Assembly: GCF_030247185.1 (NCBI RefSeq) | Contig: NC_080571.1 | Coordinates: 10,546,631-10,610,630, forward strand | DNA length: 64,000 bases | DNA from: Malaya genurostris | Lineage: Eukaryota > Arthropoda > Insecta > Diptera > Culicidae | Reading direction: 5' to 3' | Shown: piece by piece, positions 34,013-44,871 of the stretch | How the letters are laid out: each line of letters starts with the position of its first letter | Position numbering within the stretch: the stretch's first letter is position 1 | Translations under genes and position numbers: made by a program | The notes under the pieces: generated by a model | Database searches by the model: none | The model's input: the letters and a program-made list of their open reading frames with translations, nothing else | Told to the model about the DNA's origin: nothing

Positions 34013-36515
34013 GACGAGAAACTTAAAAAAAAGTGAGCGGTGACTCATTTTTCTCGAAATTGTAAGAAACTGCTTGGTTTATCTGATTCAAGGAAAATGA
34101 GGTGATAAAAAGCCTTGTTTGTAAAACCGGTAGCTCAAGGAATGATTCTTAGAAAAGCACTCCTTAGGGAGAACGATGAAAATAGCCAATAAGTAGACGC
34201 TACCGTAGTCTATGTTATCTCGAAATCAGCTATCAGGTGACTACATATGAGAAAAATGTATGCGTCTATTCATTGGATGATTTATGTTTGCTTAGGCAAG
34301 AATGGTCCGGAGCTGTTGCGGAAAAGACGTTCCTCGGAACTTGGGTTATTTATCAGGCTGCGATGATTGACTTGACGTGCGTTTAACAGGAAATGAATTT
34401 CGTTTCTCCTCGCTAAAAAAAACCATAGAATCTTTTGTCGTCGTGGAGAACTAAAAATAAAATGCTTTCTTTTTCAACCTCGGTACTATATAAAAATGCT
34501 ACGAAACTCTACCGGATGCAGAAAATGTCTATACAATGGATTTCGTGTTCCGCCCATAATTTCAACGAAACAAAGCCACAGAATGGCCCAAATATCCCTC
34601 CCAAATGACGGAAAAGTGTGACACATCGCTTTCGATGATTTATTTGCCTTCACGCAATCCGTTCCGAGCTGAACAAATAAACAAACAAATAAACAAATGC
34701 GTACGAACATGTGTCATATTTATGATGTGGAGATTGTGTGTGCGCCCGAACTCAACCGTTTCCGATTTTTCCACTTTTTCATCCGGTATATTTGTGTCGA
34801 GAAAATGTGACACCAAAATACCCATATCAGTTTTATTATTCTGACATACGACATTACGGCAGCGCTTTATTCTTGAATCACCTTGACTTTTCGGCTCTCA
34901 CTCTCTCTCTCTCTCTCTCGCCTACTGGGATTGAAATTTATAGCCGATGATTGTGGCTGCGAAGGTATTTTATTATGATCTCAGATTTTTCATTTTCTGT
35001 AAGGATCGGATTTACAAGTGGTATCTCACAATGCTCATGGTTTTATTTCAATTAAGTTGAGTTGAAAATCATATTCATAACTTTGCTAAAACAATACAAT
35101 CTCGCTCGAATTGAAACAGTACGGGACGGGAACCAATCTTTCCCATTAAAAATAATTGTTATCACAAACGCAAATTAATGCCAAGTGTATCTCCTTCGTT
35201 TGCGAGCCGGGTCCGGGCACTGCAAGGCTCTCGCACTGCTGATCTTAGCCGTTCCCGGGTGGACACGACTACCTACTCGACTAACTGGTCGGGAAAATCA
35301 TATTTAAATTTCATTTTTATCAAGAGGCTTCCTTTTGACGAAACCTCAATCGTTCTGTTGTGGCAGCCCGCGGTCGAGATTTGAACAGTCGTTTCAATTT
35401 TCCGCATCTTGCCCGGCCGAACCGCAGAAGGGATTAACTCGAATATTGTTTTCGTGCCCGGAGTGGGCTCATGCATACGAAAGAATTCCCTCCGCATCCG
35501 GGTTCGGTTGCCATCAAAAGGTTGTTTGCTGAGGGCTCTCTGAGGAAGATGCACAAGGCGAAAAAAAAATTTCTGGAAATTATTCACTTACAGGTTCTAA
35601 ATAATAGTTATATCATGCTGCAAAAACAAACGTATCAAAGCAGGTCAGTTATTTCAGTATCACAATGTGCATTTTAGACGAAATTTTGCTAAGTATAAAT
35701 CTGATTTTCATCACGTTCCGAATTCCATAGCAAGTTTAATGAAACCGTTAGATTCAGAAACAAATTAAACTCGTCATGGAAAAGTATCAAATTTAAATCC
35801 TAATCAATCCTAACAGGTAATGAAATTTAACGATTGCAATAGCCTTTCTCGATACTGAAAAAAAATCCTAAAAAAGGGATCAAACGAGGAAATATACTCT
35901 TCATTACATTCATCTTTTTTTTTCGACCACTCTTCCGGAGATGGAGAGATACCTGTCTAGTTTTGCTTGCACAGTATCATGGCTGGGATGAGGAAGCTCA
36001 TCTGTTGGTTTGTTTGCCACAATAATTGATTTGTATTCTTTGGCTCTTTCGTTTTTTTTCGGTCGAAAATCAGGATGATTTTGGAACATTGAACCATGTG
36101 AAAGTTGTTTCCAGTTTTGGATACCATTAGGATAAAAATGAATAAAAAAATGCTTTAGAAACGAATGTACTTAGATTCCGAACAGGTGCGTTTTCTACAG
36201 CTCAATAAAACGAATGATGCATTATATGTTCAATTTTATTATGAGTGAAACGCTATTGAAATTAATGAAGATAACAACAACAAGCATTAAATTCGTGGAG
36301 CATGAAAACATCAAGCACAACATAATAGTTTACATGGAGAATCTAGCCATAGACGTACGGGTACATAATTAAGAATAAATCAAAGGTCTACATTTTTAAG
36401 CCACCACCGACGGATTCATTCGAAGAACCATTTACGAAAAGGTTCTTTGTATCGAAAAGAAGTGGAAAATTTTTTTCCCGGTATCTTTTATGGCGTACAT
36501 TTGTTACGAATTTTA
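34013..36515. other. No gene recognised
   Basis: This could be partly single-copy DNA. It includes a (CT)n run near 34898-34920 and (AAACAAAT)-like repeats near 34675-34700. No frame shows a domain. Confidence 0.4.
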
Positions 36516-36517
36516 TA

Positions 36518-36757
36518 TTGACTTTCGATCAGGACTCACGAATTACATGTAAATCACTTGTCACCTACGACCATCAACCGGCTATATGTCAATATTATCA
36601 GAAAACTGTTCGCTACTATAAACCCAGCGAGAAACTGGATTTGAAATTATGGACAACGGCACTAGCTCTATACCGGCTCCGAACAACCCCAGTACTTCTC
36701 AACAACAACGAAACACTCTCATCAACGAAACTATCATCTACTGCCAATGTACAATAA
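36518..36757 (+). pseudogene. LINE ORF1 remnant, paralogue of 3389-3676
   Basis: The frame starts MTFDQDSRITCKSLVTYDHQ and has AICQYYQKTVRYYKPSEKL, aligned to the damaged zinc knuckle at 3389-3676. Here the His and last Cys are also lost (Arg and Ser). The tail is Thr/Ser/Leu-rich. Both copies share the Cys-to-Tyr change, so they come from one already altered source or from a family with that residue. Confidence 0.5.
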
Positions 36758-36769
36758 GGTACGTCTAAA

Positions 36770-37010
36770 GCAAAGCCTTGGTATTACATTTCTTTTGACC
36801 TTCTGTTTCAACAGACTACCCGATTCACAGCGCACAGAACCATTGTAAGGCTAATCCTTCAATAGGAATCCAAGAATCCATCCAGGTCGGGGCTAGAACA
36901 TACATGAAATTATTTCTTGTTTGCCTTTTTCTATAGATTTGCTGAAAAAAACAGACTTTAGAACGGAGCGTCGGGGACCCATAGTTAACACATGGGCTGA
37001 AAAATCCCGG
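36770..37010. repeat. Mosaic of two interspersed repeats
   Basis: CTTGGTATTACATTTCTTTT...GTTTCAACAGACT (from 36777) matches the repeated unit at 60972-61150. CTTTTTCTATAGATTTGCTG...GAACGGAGCGTCGGGGACCC (from 36928) matches the end of the abundant family as seen at 24937-24995. Confidence 0.55.
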
Positions 37011-37718
37011 TCCGAACACATAGATGGCGCTAGTTTTATTGTAGTCACCTTTTTTCAGTTAATACTAACCTTTAGAAGAAAGATGCTAAAATTTCATGAT
37101 GTTTTCTATTCATTAGATCGTGAGTTATTGTGCTAAGAGTGACGTTACTTTTGTTATTTTCAGAACAATGGATCAAAAACAATTTCGTGTTTTAATTTTA
37201 CATTACTCTTTGATGGAGAAAAATACCGTTCAAGAAAAACAATGACTTGAAAAGTGTTGTGGAGCCTCCGCTCCATCAGAAACAACAATAAAACGTTGCA
37301 CAGTGGGGCAAAAACGACCAAAAACGCGACTTTGCTCAATAATTTGATAAAAACCTAAGCAAATATTTTCAATGTTAGTATTTCTTATCCCAATATTTCC
37401 GTAGAATCGATTTATTGTAGTTAGAAGATCCGCAAAATTCACTATCATGCCCGTTTTGCTCCAATTCCTCTTTTTTCTGACTTTACTTCGAAAACTAACT
37501 GTGAAACTCTGGAAAAAATTGAATTCGACCAATCGGAAGGTATTTCTGACAAGTTCATAAGTAAGATAAATGGATTGTTTTTAATAAGATTGATCGCAAA
37601 AAACTGTATTCTGTTTTACCCCCAGTCATCTTCTTCCATGAATTTACAGAAAAAAAAGTTCTACTGATCGGTGTTTGAACCATTTATGGTTAAACAAGAC
37701 AGTTCTATGTTTCACATA

Positions 37719-38984
37719 AAGATTGTCCCAGAAAGTATGGACGCAACCAAAAACCGCTGCCATTTCGCAATGGTTCAGAATCTGTCAATTTATATGGCTG
37801 CGTCCTGTTGTTTACACTCTTCCCTAACCACTTGTGTAGTTGTTTATTCGAAAAATTGTGTATAAATGGTGCACAGATCGCGGACTGTCACTGAGAAGAT
37901 AGCAAAAATGGAAGGAGTAAGTGAAAAAGCCATGCGAAATGCAATCAGGAAGTTCGGTGAGGATGACACCTTTGAGGATAAACCGAAAACGGGTCGAAAA
38001 AAAGATCCTGCTAACCCTCAGTTGGATAAACGTATACTGAAGGCGTTCGAGCAAAAGAAGGAGGTTTCAGTTTGGGATGTGGCAAAAAAAGTGGACACTT
38101 CGAAGTCAAATGTTCTTCGTGCTAAAGATCGTTTGAATCTTCGAACCTATAAGAAGCAGGAACAACCAAAACGTAGTCCGAAACAAGGAGCATCGATCAG
38201 GCCGAGGGTTCGAAAGCTGCTCGTATTGTACAGCTTTCGAACCCTCTTGCTGGAAATTTGAACTGCATAATCATGGACGACGAAACCTACGTGAAACTCG
38301 ATTACAAATCCTTACCGGGACCACAGTATTATACGGTGCGAGAAGGGCAATTGTTAAACCAGTCCGAGACATCGATTGAAGTCGAAAAATTTGGTAAGAA
38401 AGCTATGGTCTGGCAAGCAATTTTTAGCTGCGGTAAAATTTCGAAACCCTTCATCGCCACTGCTTCAATGAACAGCGAAATATACATCAAGGAATGTTCA
38501 CAAAAAACGACTTCTTTCCATGATTCGAAGCCACAAGGGTCCTGTTGTCTTCTGGCTAAATCTTGTCTCTTGCCACTACTCGAAAGCAACGGTAGAATGG
38601 TACAGTACCAAAAATGTCACTTTCCTCCCAAAAGACATGAATCCACCAAATTGTCCACAACTTCGACCAATTGAGGAATTTCGGGCATTAACGAAAGCAC
38701 ATCTTAGGATACATGTCTCGGCAGCCGAAACCATTCAACAGCTCGAAAAAGATTGGAAAAAAGTGTCAAAACTTGCCGCCAAGAAGTCTGTACGGAATTT
38801 AATGAGGAACGTTCGCAAGAAGGTGCGCCAACTAGTCTACAATGGCTAAGTAGCAAATGTTGAAAATAATATTCTGCTGTTGTAGTCTAATCTTATCAGT
38901 ATATCGAATAAAATTTGAATATTTAACACTTGTGAATTATTTACAGCGAAATCAAAGTGCGTCCATACTTTCTGGGACAGTCTT
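37719..38984 (+). mobile_element. Second DD37E Tc1/mariner-type transposon
   Basis: The 1266-bp element begins AAGATTGTCCCAGAAAGTAT and ends in the inverse ATACTTTCTGGGACAGTCTT, between TA dinucleotides (37717-37718 and 38985-38986). Its TIR sequence differs from the element at 3912-5197, so it is a distinct subfamily. The transposase is on the plus strand and broken. Confidence 0.92.
37866..38849 (+). pseudogene. DD37E transposase with second Asp replaced
   Basis: The first frame (ATG 37866) has helix-turn-helix segments (EKIAKMEGVSEKAMRNAIRK; VSVWDVAKKVDTSKSNVLR). A shift near 38255 leads to NCIIMDDETYVKLDYKSLPG with the first catalytic Asp. A second shift near 38520 returns to the first frame with VVFWLNLVSCHYSKA, where Asn stands for the second Asp, then PPNCPQLRPIEEFRAL with the Glu 37 residues later. 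Two frameshifts and the lost Asp make it inactive. It shares the PPNCPQLRPIE block with the copy at 4051-5043 but differs in most other positions. Confidence 0.9.
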
Positions 38985-39021
38985 TATAACCTAAAAATAA
39001 TAATGAACAGATAGTCTCCAT

Positions 39022-39635
39022 GATCCCCAATTTTTACTCAAATATAAATTTATGTTGAATTCTGATTTACAATACCGAAGCAGATCCAATATGACCTACC
39101 CTACCAATATTGATTCATATTACGTAGAAAGTCCAAGTACACATAACGGGAATGACAGTCCGTTTAACTTTCTTTACCCCAATATATGTCTTAAGTTGTA
39201 TCTATGGGTGAACTTTCTTTCGTATTTCGAAAGCAGGCTGATTTCGGTTGATGAAAATCGATTGATATTACGAAGAAAGACCTAAAATTAATATAATTAA
39301 ATAAATTGGGGTAAAACGGTATAACAAGTTTCGTGCGGTCATTGAATTCATTTGTAGTCTTATTTTTAGATCTTTCTCCGCAATATCAACCGATTTTCAT
39401 CAACCGTAATCTGCCTGCTTTCGGCATGCCAAAGAAAGCTCAACCAGAAATACAACTTTTGATATAAATTGGGGTAAAATGCTAGTACTGTCATTCTCAT
39501 TGTGTTTGATTGGATCACAGATGTTTTGTACGTAATATGAATCAATATTGATAGATCGTATTGGATCTGCTTTTGGATTATAGATCATATTTCAACTGAA
39601 TATTATAACTAGAAAAGAAATGGGGTAAAACGGTA
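39022..39635. repeat. Palindromic foldback element, arms about 270 bp
   Basis: The left arm (39022-39290) and right arm (39355-39635) are inverse copies: AGCAGATCCAATA, AATATTGATTCATATTACGTA and GGTTGATGAAAATCG appear in both in opposite orientation. The spacer of about 65 bp contains TTGGGGTAAAACGGTATAAC, and a similar word (TGGGGTAAAACGGTACAAC) lies just outside the right arm. Arm divergence shows it is old. No ORF is present. Confidence 0.8.
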
Positions 39636-40234
39636 CAACGAGTTTGCTGCTGTCATTAAAACTATTTGCAATCGATTTTTTACATCAGAAAAACTCTATT
39701 CGCCCTCTTGCAAGTTCTTCGGTTTTATGTTATATAGTTAAGGTTGAATAAAAACATAAATTAAGTAAACATAGATTTCCCACTGTACGATGACACTGAC
39801 AGCGCTTCAAGTGAGAAACGGGTGTTTTTTTGCCATTAGCTACTGTGGTTGTGTCAAATGCACAGGCAACTTTATACATGCTTGTTAGGAGCATTTACGC
39901 TTCCATTCTACACCAGATGGCGCTTTAGGTGTCACGAGTTTCTCAACCACAGTACTATTGCACTGGGGAATCTAGGTGTATTTGATTGATGATACAAAAC
40001 AGTATAAAAAGGGAGCTTGGGTTAAAATGAACATGATAGCGCTTCTTGCGGTCCTTCTAAACACATGGAATCGATTTTACGGACCATTTTACACCAAAAA
40101 AGTGCTTTATCATGCCACCAAAATAATAGTTGCGTTTTTGGTCCATTTTTCCCACTGTGCGTTGGTTTGCTGACTTCGAACGTGATCGTAGAGACACCGA
40201 TGCACAGTGGTCCCAATCATGTCAAAACACACGC

Positions 40235-41210
40235 TTTTTTATTTGTGCTTCAGGGGTTAATTTTGGAGCTTTTATGTCTCCAGAAGAATTTCTGTTTGAA
40301 ATAGTTCGCTTCTTTCAATATTATCAAAGTTGACATTAATCCACCTACCAGTGAGTAAAAAAAATTTTTTTTCGTACAATACGCGATAGAGCATTTTTTT
40401 CTTTGGAAAAATTGTAGATCATGTTTAAACAAGAAAAAATGCTGAAGACATAAACAATTTGAAATGCATTGGTGTCGAGATATGATGCACTGTTTATTAA
40501 GTACACCCAAAATCAAGTATTTCCATCATAACTTTTTTCAATGAATTTTTAGAATTTTCGGATGTTCTATAGTTATCAAAATACACATTTTTGTCAAAGA
40601 CTGAACATATATTCAAGTATCAATATCTCGAAGATGTGGAAATATGAGGAACCAATTTCAACAAAGTTTGAAAGTATGGTCAAAACACTATTAGGAAAAT
40701 TAGTAGTTACAACTTAAATTCTGTTAAATTTATATGAAAACAAACTTTCAAAATATCATGTCCTAACATTCCCCAATATATAATTAGCACCCACACAGTA
40801 TAAGAATTTCCTTTAATAGACGAAGTTTTCAATGTTTTCTTCAATTAAATATTTTTAATCTGTTTAGCGGTTTGTAATTCATTTTTGATTGTAAGAAAGG
40901 TTTTTGTTTATTTTGTTTTTCTGCTCATATTTTCTCACTTACTTTGATAAATATTGAGTTTAAGATGCAGGGTTAAAGAATACTGTGTGAGTGCTCAATA
41001 TATATTGGGGAATGTCAGGACATGCTTTTTTAAAAGTATGTTTTCATATAAATTTAAATGAATTTAGGTTGTGACTACTAATTTTTCTGATAGTGTTCTG
41101 ATTATACTTTCAAACTTTGTTGAAATTTTCTCCACATATTTCAAACAGAAATTCTCCTGAAGACATGAAAGCTCCAAAATTAACCCCTAAAACATGAATA
41201 AAAAAAAATA
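40235..41210. repeat. Foldback with one interrupted arm
   Basis: GGGGTTAATTTTGGAGCTTT...CAGAAGAATTTCTGTTTGAAA (about 40252-40305) is the inverse of 41137-41190. CAATTTCAACAAAGTTTGAAAGTATGG...CATTCCCCAATATAT (40645-40785) is the inverse of about 41000-41130. The left arm has about 330 extra bases (40310-40640), which begin with CATTAATCCACCTACCAGTGAG, the 5' signature of the abundant repeat family. I infer an insertion of that family into one arm. Confidence 0.7.
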
Positions 41211-41962
41211 AGAGGGTTGTATGCAAGACACGACCGATCGCGATTACATTAAAAATGAAATAATTCTAAGGCACTTCTTGTTTTGATGTAAATGATAATT
41301 TAACTGAAACTGGCGGTGACCCGAGTTTAGTGAGGATTCAAAAGATACATGTAAAATCGCCGATCAGCTTATCTATGGTACAACAGCTCGTTCAAATTGA
41401 TCCCTTCTATAAGATTCTTGGAAGCAAGATTAGACCAAAATATTTTGCTTTATAAGTCTAAATCAATTAACTATTCAAACTAATAATAATAATAAAATAG
41501 TAGGGTCTGAGGGATTATGCTGAGAGATAGTTCATTGTGTTTAAAAACATTTAATGAAAAAGAAGTACCTATCATTATCATCATAACACAACTGTATACT
41601 GAATTTATTTGCGCACCACCGTGTTGTTCGTATGTAAATAGAGATTTCAGTATGCAAACTGTCAATGGGGTTTAAAATATTTTTAAACTTTTTCGAATCA
41701 AGTTAAATGAGGAAAATCCATCAACAAATCACAGAGATAAAAGCGCTTCAAATTAGGTTCGAAAAATCTATCGCCGATAGTTCTAAATTGGTCCGCTAGT
41801 AACCGGAGAATCAAGATAAACAGCTAATTTGTATTCAATACCAGTGAATACGGTTCCAACACACCGCACACATACAAAAACAACTATCCAGCGAGCGAAT
41901 GAATGTAACTTTCAGCTTTGTCGTCCACTCACCTTTCCTCGCTGGCAGCTATGGGCAAACTG
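41211..41962. other. No gene recognised
   Basis: Non-coding, A+T-rich, no recognisable repeat pair. Confidence 0.45.
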
Positions 41963-42198
41963 AAGCAGAAATTTTTTTTTTTTTTTTTTCATAAATATCT
42001 GTTTATTAATCTTATTTTTGTGTATTACATCAACATTTTACAGTACAAGTGTTTTGACCCTTTGGCCTTTCATCTTTGTTGTTCATACGATTCGTTATTA
42101 ATATTAGGTGTTTTAGTTACTCTTGTTTTACATACTAATGTTTAATCATAATATTTATTTTAATTATTTATAAAATGTCTACCTACTTATAACTATCC

Positions 42199-44871
42199 CT
42201 AACCTAATACGTTCAAATTTTGAATTATTTGTATTTTAGAGATTGAGCACCTCTCTTCAAATTTCGTGCAGTATTGTTCGAATTTTTGTTCTAGTATATC
42301 CAGTGAGGCCATCTCATGTACTTCACTAGTCCTTGTCCAAGGGGGTAGATTTAGAATCATCTTTAAGATCTTACTTTGAATGCGTTGAAGCCTAAGTTTG
42401 TGTGTTCGTGCACAGCCCCGCCAAACAGGGACTGCGTATTCAATTGCAGGGTAGATGATTTGTTTATAGACAGCCATCTGATTCTTCAGGCATAGTTTAG
42501 ATGTTCTACAAATCAGCGGATACAGAGACCTGATGAGTATGCTACATTTTTGAACGATTTTGTCAACATGTGACCTGAATATCAGATGTCTGTCAAAGGT
42601 GAGTCCTAGATAGATAACTTCATCGGACCATTGAATGACCTCATCACCGAATCGTATTCTGCATTCGTCTGATGGAACACGTTTTGGAGATCTTGAATGT
42701 GGAAACAAGATGACCTGAGTTTTTGCTGCATTGATCACAATTTTCCAGCTTGTAAAATATTCCGTTAAAGCGTCCAGACCTGTCTGTAGTTTATTTTTCA
42801 GAGCATTAATGACACGACCTTTGTAAAGAATGGCAGTATCATCAGCAAATTGTGACAGAACACCACCACCTGGAAGAGGTGGGATGTCTGATGTGAAAAT
42901 GTTGTATAGAATGGGACCTAGGATACTTCCCTGGGGTACACCAGCAGGAATAGTAAATCTTTCTGAAAGTGCATTATTCAGAGAAACCTGGAATGCTCTA
43001 TCTGCAAGATAATTTTTGATAATTTTAATAAGATAGATGGGAAAATTATACCGATGCAGTTTGAACACCAGTCCATCGTGCCACACATTATCGAATGCCT
43101 TTTCAATATCCAATATTGCCATGGCAGTCGTTTTGGACACTGATTTGTTTTGCTGGATGACGTTGTTAACCCTTGTGAGCTGGTGGATGGTGGATCTTTC
43201 TTTCCGGAACCCAAACTGTTCTTCCAGAAATATATCCTGTTCATCTGCAAAAGCAAGAATTCGCCTTTGTATTGACTTTTCAAACAGCTTGGATAGGGCA
43301 GAGAGTAAGCTGATGGGCCGATAGCTCTTGGAAAAGGAAGGATCTTTCCCCGGTTTCAAAACTGGGATAACTTTAGCTAACTTCCACATTGAAGGGAAGT
43401 AACCAAGCTCCCAGCACCTGTTAAAAAGTTTAGCTAAGAAGACAAATGAGCGAATACTCAAATGTTTCAGCTCAATGTTGAATGTGTTGTCGAAACCGGG
43501 GGCCTTCATATTTTTGGATTTTTTCACAAAAGCCATCAGCTCATTCGCAGTGACTCTACTTTCCTCAGGAACTAAGCTGTCTGATTGGTCAACCTCAGCT
43601 ACGCTATCAGCAACGGCTCTTTCATATGGACTAACAATGTTGAGTCTTAAATTGTGAGAACACACAAACTGCTGGCCTAGCGCATTTGCCTTCTCTACTG
43701 GTGTGATTAAAGGTATTCCTTCAGCTGCGTCCTGGAGTGACATCAGAGGAGGAATAGGCTTCGGTTTTTTCTTAAGCACCTTCGTTAAGGACCAGAAGGG
43801 CTTTGAATGTGGGAGAATTTCTCGAAGCTTTTGCTGGAAGTTCCTGTTGCGAAGCTCAGATATCCTTTCCTGGATTATCCTAGTTAAGTTGTTATAAGTA
43901 GTCTTCCTATCTAGGATGCCAGTTCGTTGATACTGCCTCCGGTAGATATTCCGCAGTCGGATGAGTTTCTTGGTGACACTGTCGATTTGAAGAGAGGAAC
44001 TCGGCATATGTTGTACTGGAACCGTCCTATCACGAGCGACTGTGATTGAATGCTGGAAGGAAGATAGGGCTGCATCGATTTCCATCGGGGAATCAAGTGG
44101 CAGATCGATATTAATATGTTGGTCGGCGATATGTTGAAATTGGACCCAATCGGTGCGATAATAGTTCCTCCGAGGTTGAATAGGCACTGTTTCTGGTGAA
44201 GATCCCAACGTCAATATTACTGGAAAGTGGTCAGAAGAGAGCTCGTTGAAGACAACCGGAGAGCTGTCTATAGCGATGTTGCTGATGAATATATCCAAAA
44301 TGGAATGAACTCCCGATCTGGAAAGTCGCGTTGGTTGATCCGGAGCGAAGATGTTGTATTGTCCAGCTTCGTAATCTTCGGAAAGTACGAATCCGTTTCG
44401 ATTCTGTCTTCTGTTTCCCCACAGCTCATGCCGTGCGTTCAGGTCCCCAGCAATGATGAATTTGTTCTGTCGTCGAGTGAGCATAGCCAGATCTCGCTTC
44501 AATGATGCACACGTACCATCTCGAAGATTGGTTTGTTTGGGGCAGTACGCTGCAATGATGATGATGGGTCCCATCGTCGTTGTAATCTCAATTCCGATGG
44601 TTTCTATGAGTTGCAATTTAAAGGCTGACAGAAGCCTGTGCTGAATGGATTGTTTAATGGCAATGGCAACTCCCCCTCCTCTGGTAGTTGCCCTGTCGAG
44701 CCTGTGAATGCTGTAATTGGAAATAAAAATAGAAATTTCAGGTTTAAGATGAGTTTCAGTTAAAATAGCAATATCGGCATTCTTCTCTTGAAGAAAGTCG
44801 GACAATTCAGCAGTTTTGCTCCTGAGTGAGCAAGCATTCCAATTTACTATAACCAACTCATTATATTGCAT
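42199..44871 (-). CDS. Jockey-clade ORF2: endonuclease and reverse transcriptase
   Basis: The 890-residue protein is multifunctional. Residues about 1-225 form the apurinic-type endonuclease: IVNWNACSLRSKTAELSDFL, AILTETHLKPE, FIIAGDLNARHELWG and ELSSDHFPVIL hold the conserved Asn, Glu, Asp-x-Asn and Asp-His positions. Residues about 440-720 form the reverse transcriptase: AKVIPVLKPGKDPS, SYRPISLLSALSKLFEK, AILDIEKAFDNVWHDGLVF, AGVPQGSILGPILYNIF, and the catalytic FADD at residues 674-677. A C-terminal thumb-like part ends with KNQMAVYKQIIYPAIEYAVP and a short tail. It starts 11 nt before the ORF1 stop, so translation probably depends on reinitiation or coupling. No RNase H is visible. The protein nicks target DNA and primes cDNA synthesis from the element RNA. 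No stop, frameshift or catalytic loss is seen. Confidence 0.95.
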   Translation of the reverse strand: MQYNELVIVNWNACSLRSKTAELSDFLQEKNADIAILTETHLKPEISIFISNYSIHRLDRATTRGGGVAIAIKQSIQHRLLSAFKLQLIETIGIEITTTMGPIIIIAAYCPKQTNLRDGTCASLKRDLAMLTRRQNKFIIAGDLNARHELWGNRRQNRNGFVLSEDYEAGQYNIFAPDQPTRLSRSGVHSILDIFISNIAIDSSPVVFNELSSDHFPVILTLGSSPETVPIQPRRNYYRTDWVQFQHIADQHINIDLPLDSPMEIDAALSSFQHSITVARDRTVPVQHMPSSSLQIDSVTKKLIRLRNIYRRQYQRTGILDRKTTYNNLTRIIQERISELRNRNFQQKLREILPHSKPFWSLTKVLKKKPKPIPPLMSLQDAAEGIPLITPVEKANALGQQFVCSHNLRLNIVSPYERAVADSVAEVDQSDSLVPEESRVTANELMAFVKKSKNMKAPGFDNTFNIELKHLSIRSFVFLAKLFNRCWELGYFPSMWKLAKVIPVLKPGKDPSFSKSYRPISLLSALSKLFEKSIQRRILAFADEQDIFLEEQFGFRKERSTIHQLTRVNNVIQQNKSVSKTTAMAILDIEKAFDNVWHDGLVFKLHRYNFPIYLIKIIKNYLADRAFQVSLNNALSERFTIPAGVPQGSILGPILYNIFTSDIPPLPGGGVLSQFADDTAILYKGRVINALKNKLQTGLDALTEYFTSWKIVINAAKTQVILFPHSRSPKRVPSDECRIRFGDEVIQWSDEVIYLGLTFDRHLIFRSHVDKIVQKCSILIRSLYPLICRTSKLCLKNQMAVYKQIIYPAIEYAVPVWRGCARTHKLRLQRIQSKILKMILNLPPWTRTSEVHEMASLDILEQKFEQYCTKFEERCSISKIQIIQNLNVLG

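Noticed and set aside
35178..35590. GC-rich segment with overlapping open frames, possible exon
   Set aside because: Frames on both strands are similar in length and none shows a recognisable domain or codon bias I can judge.
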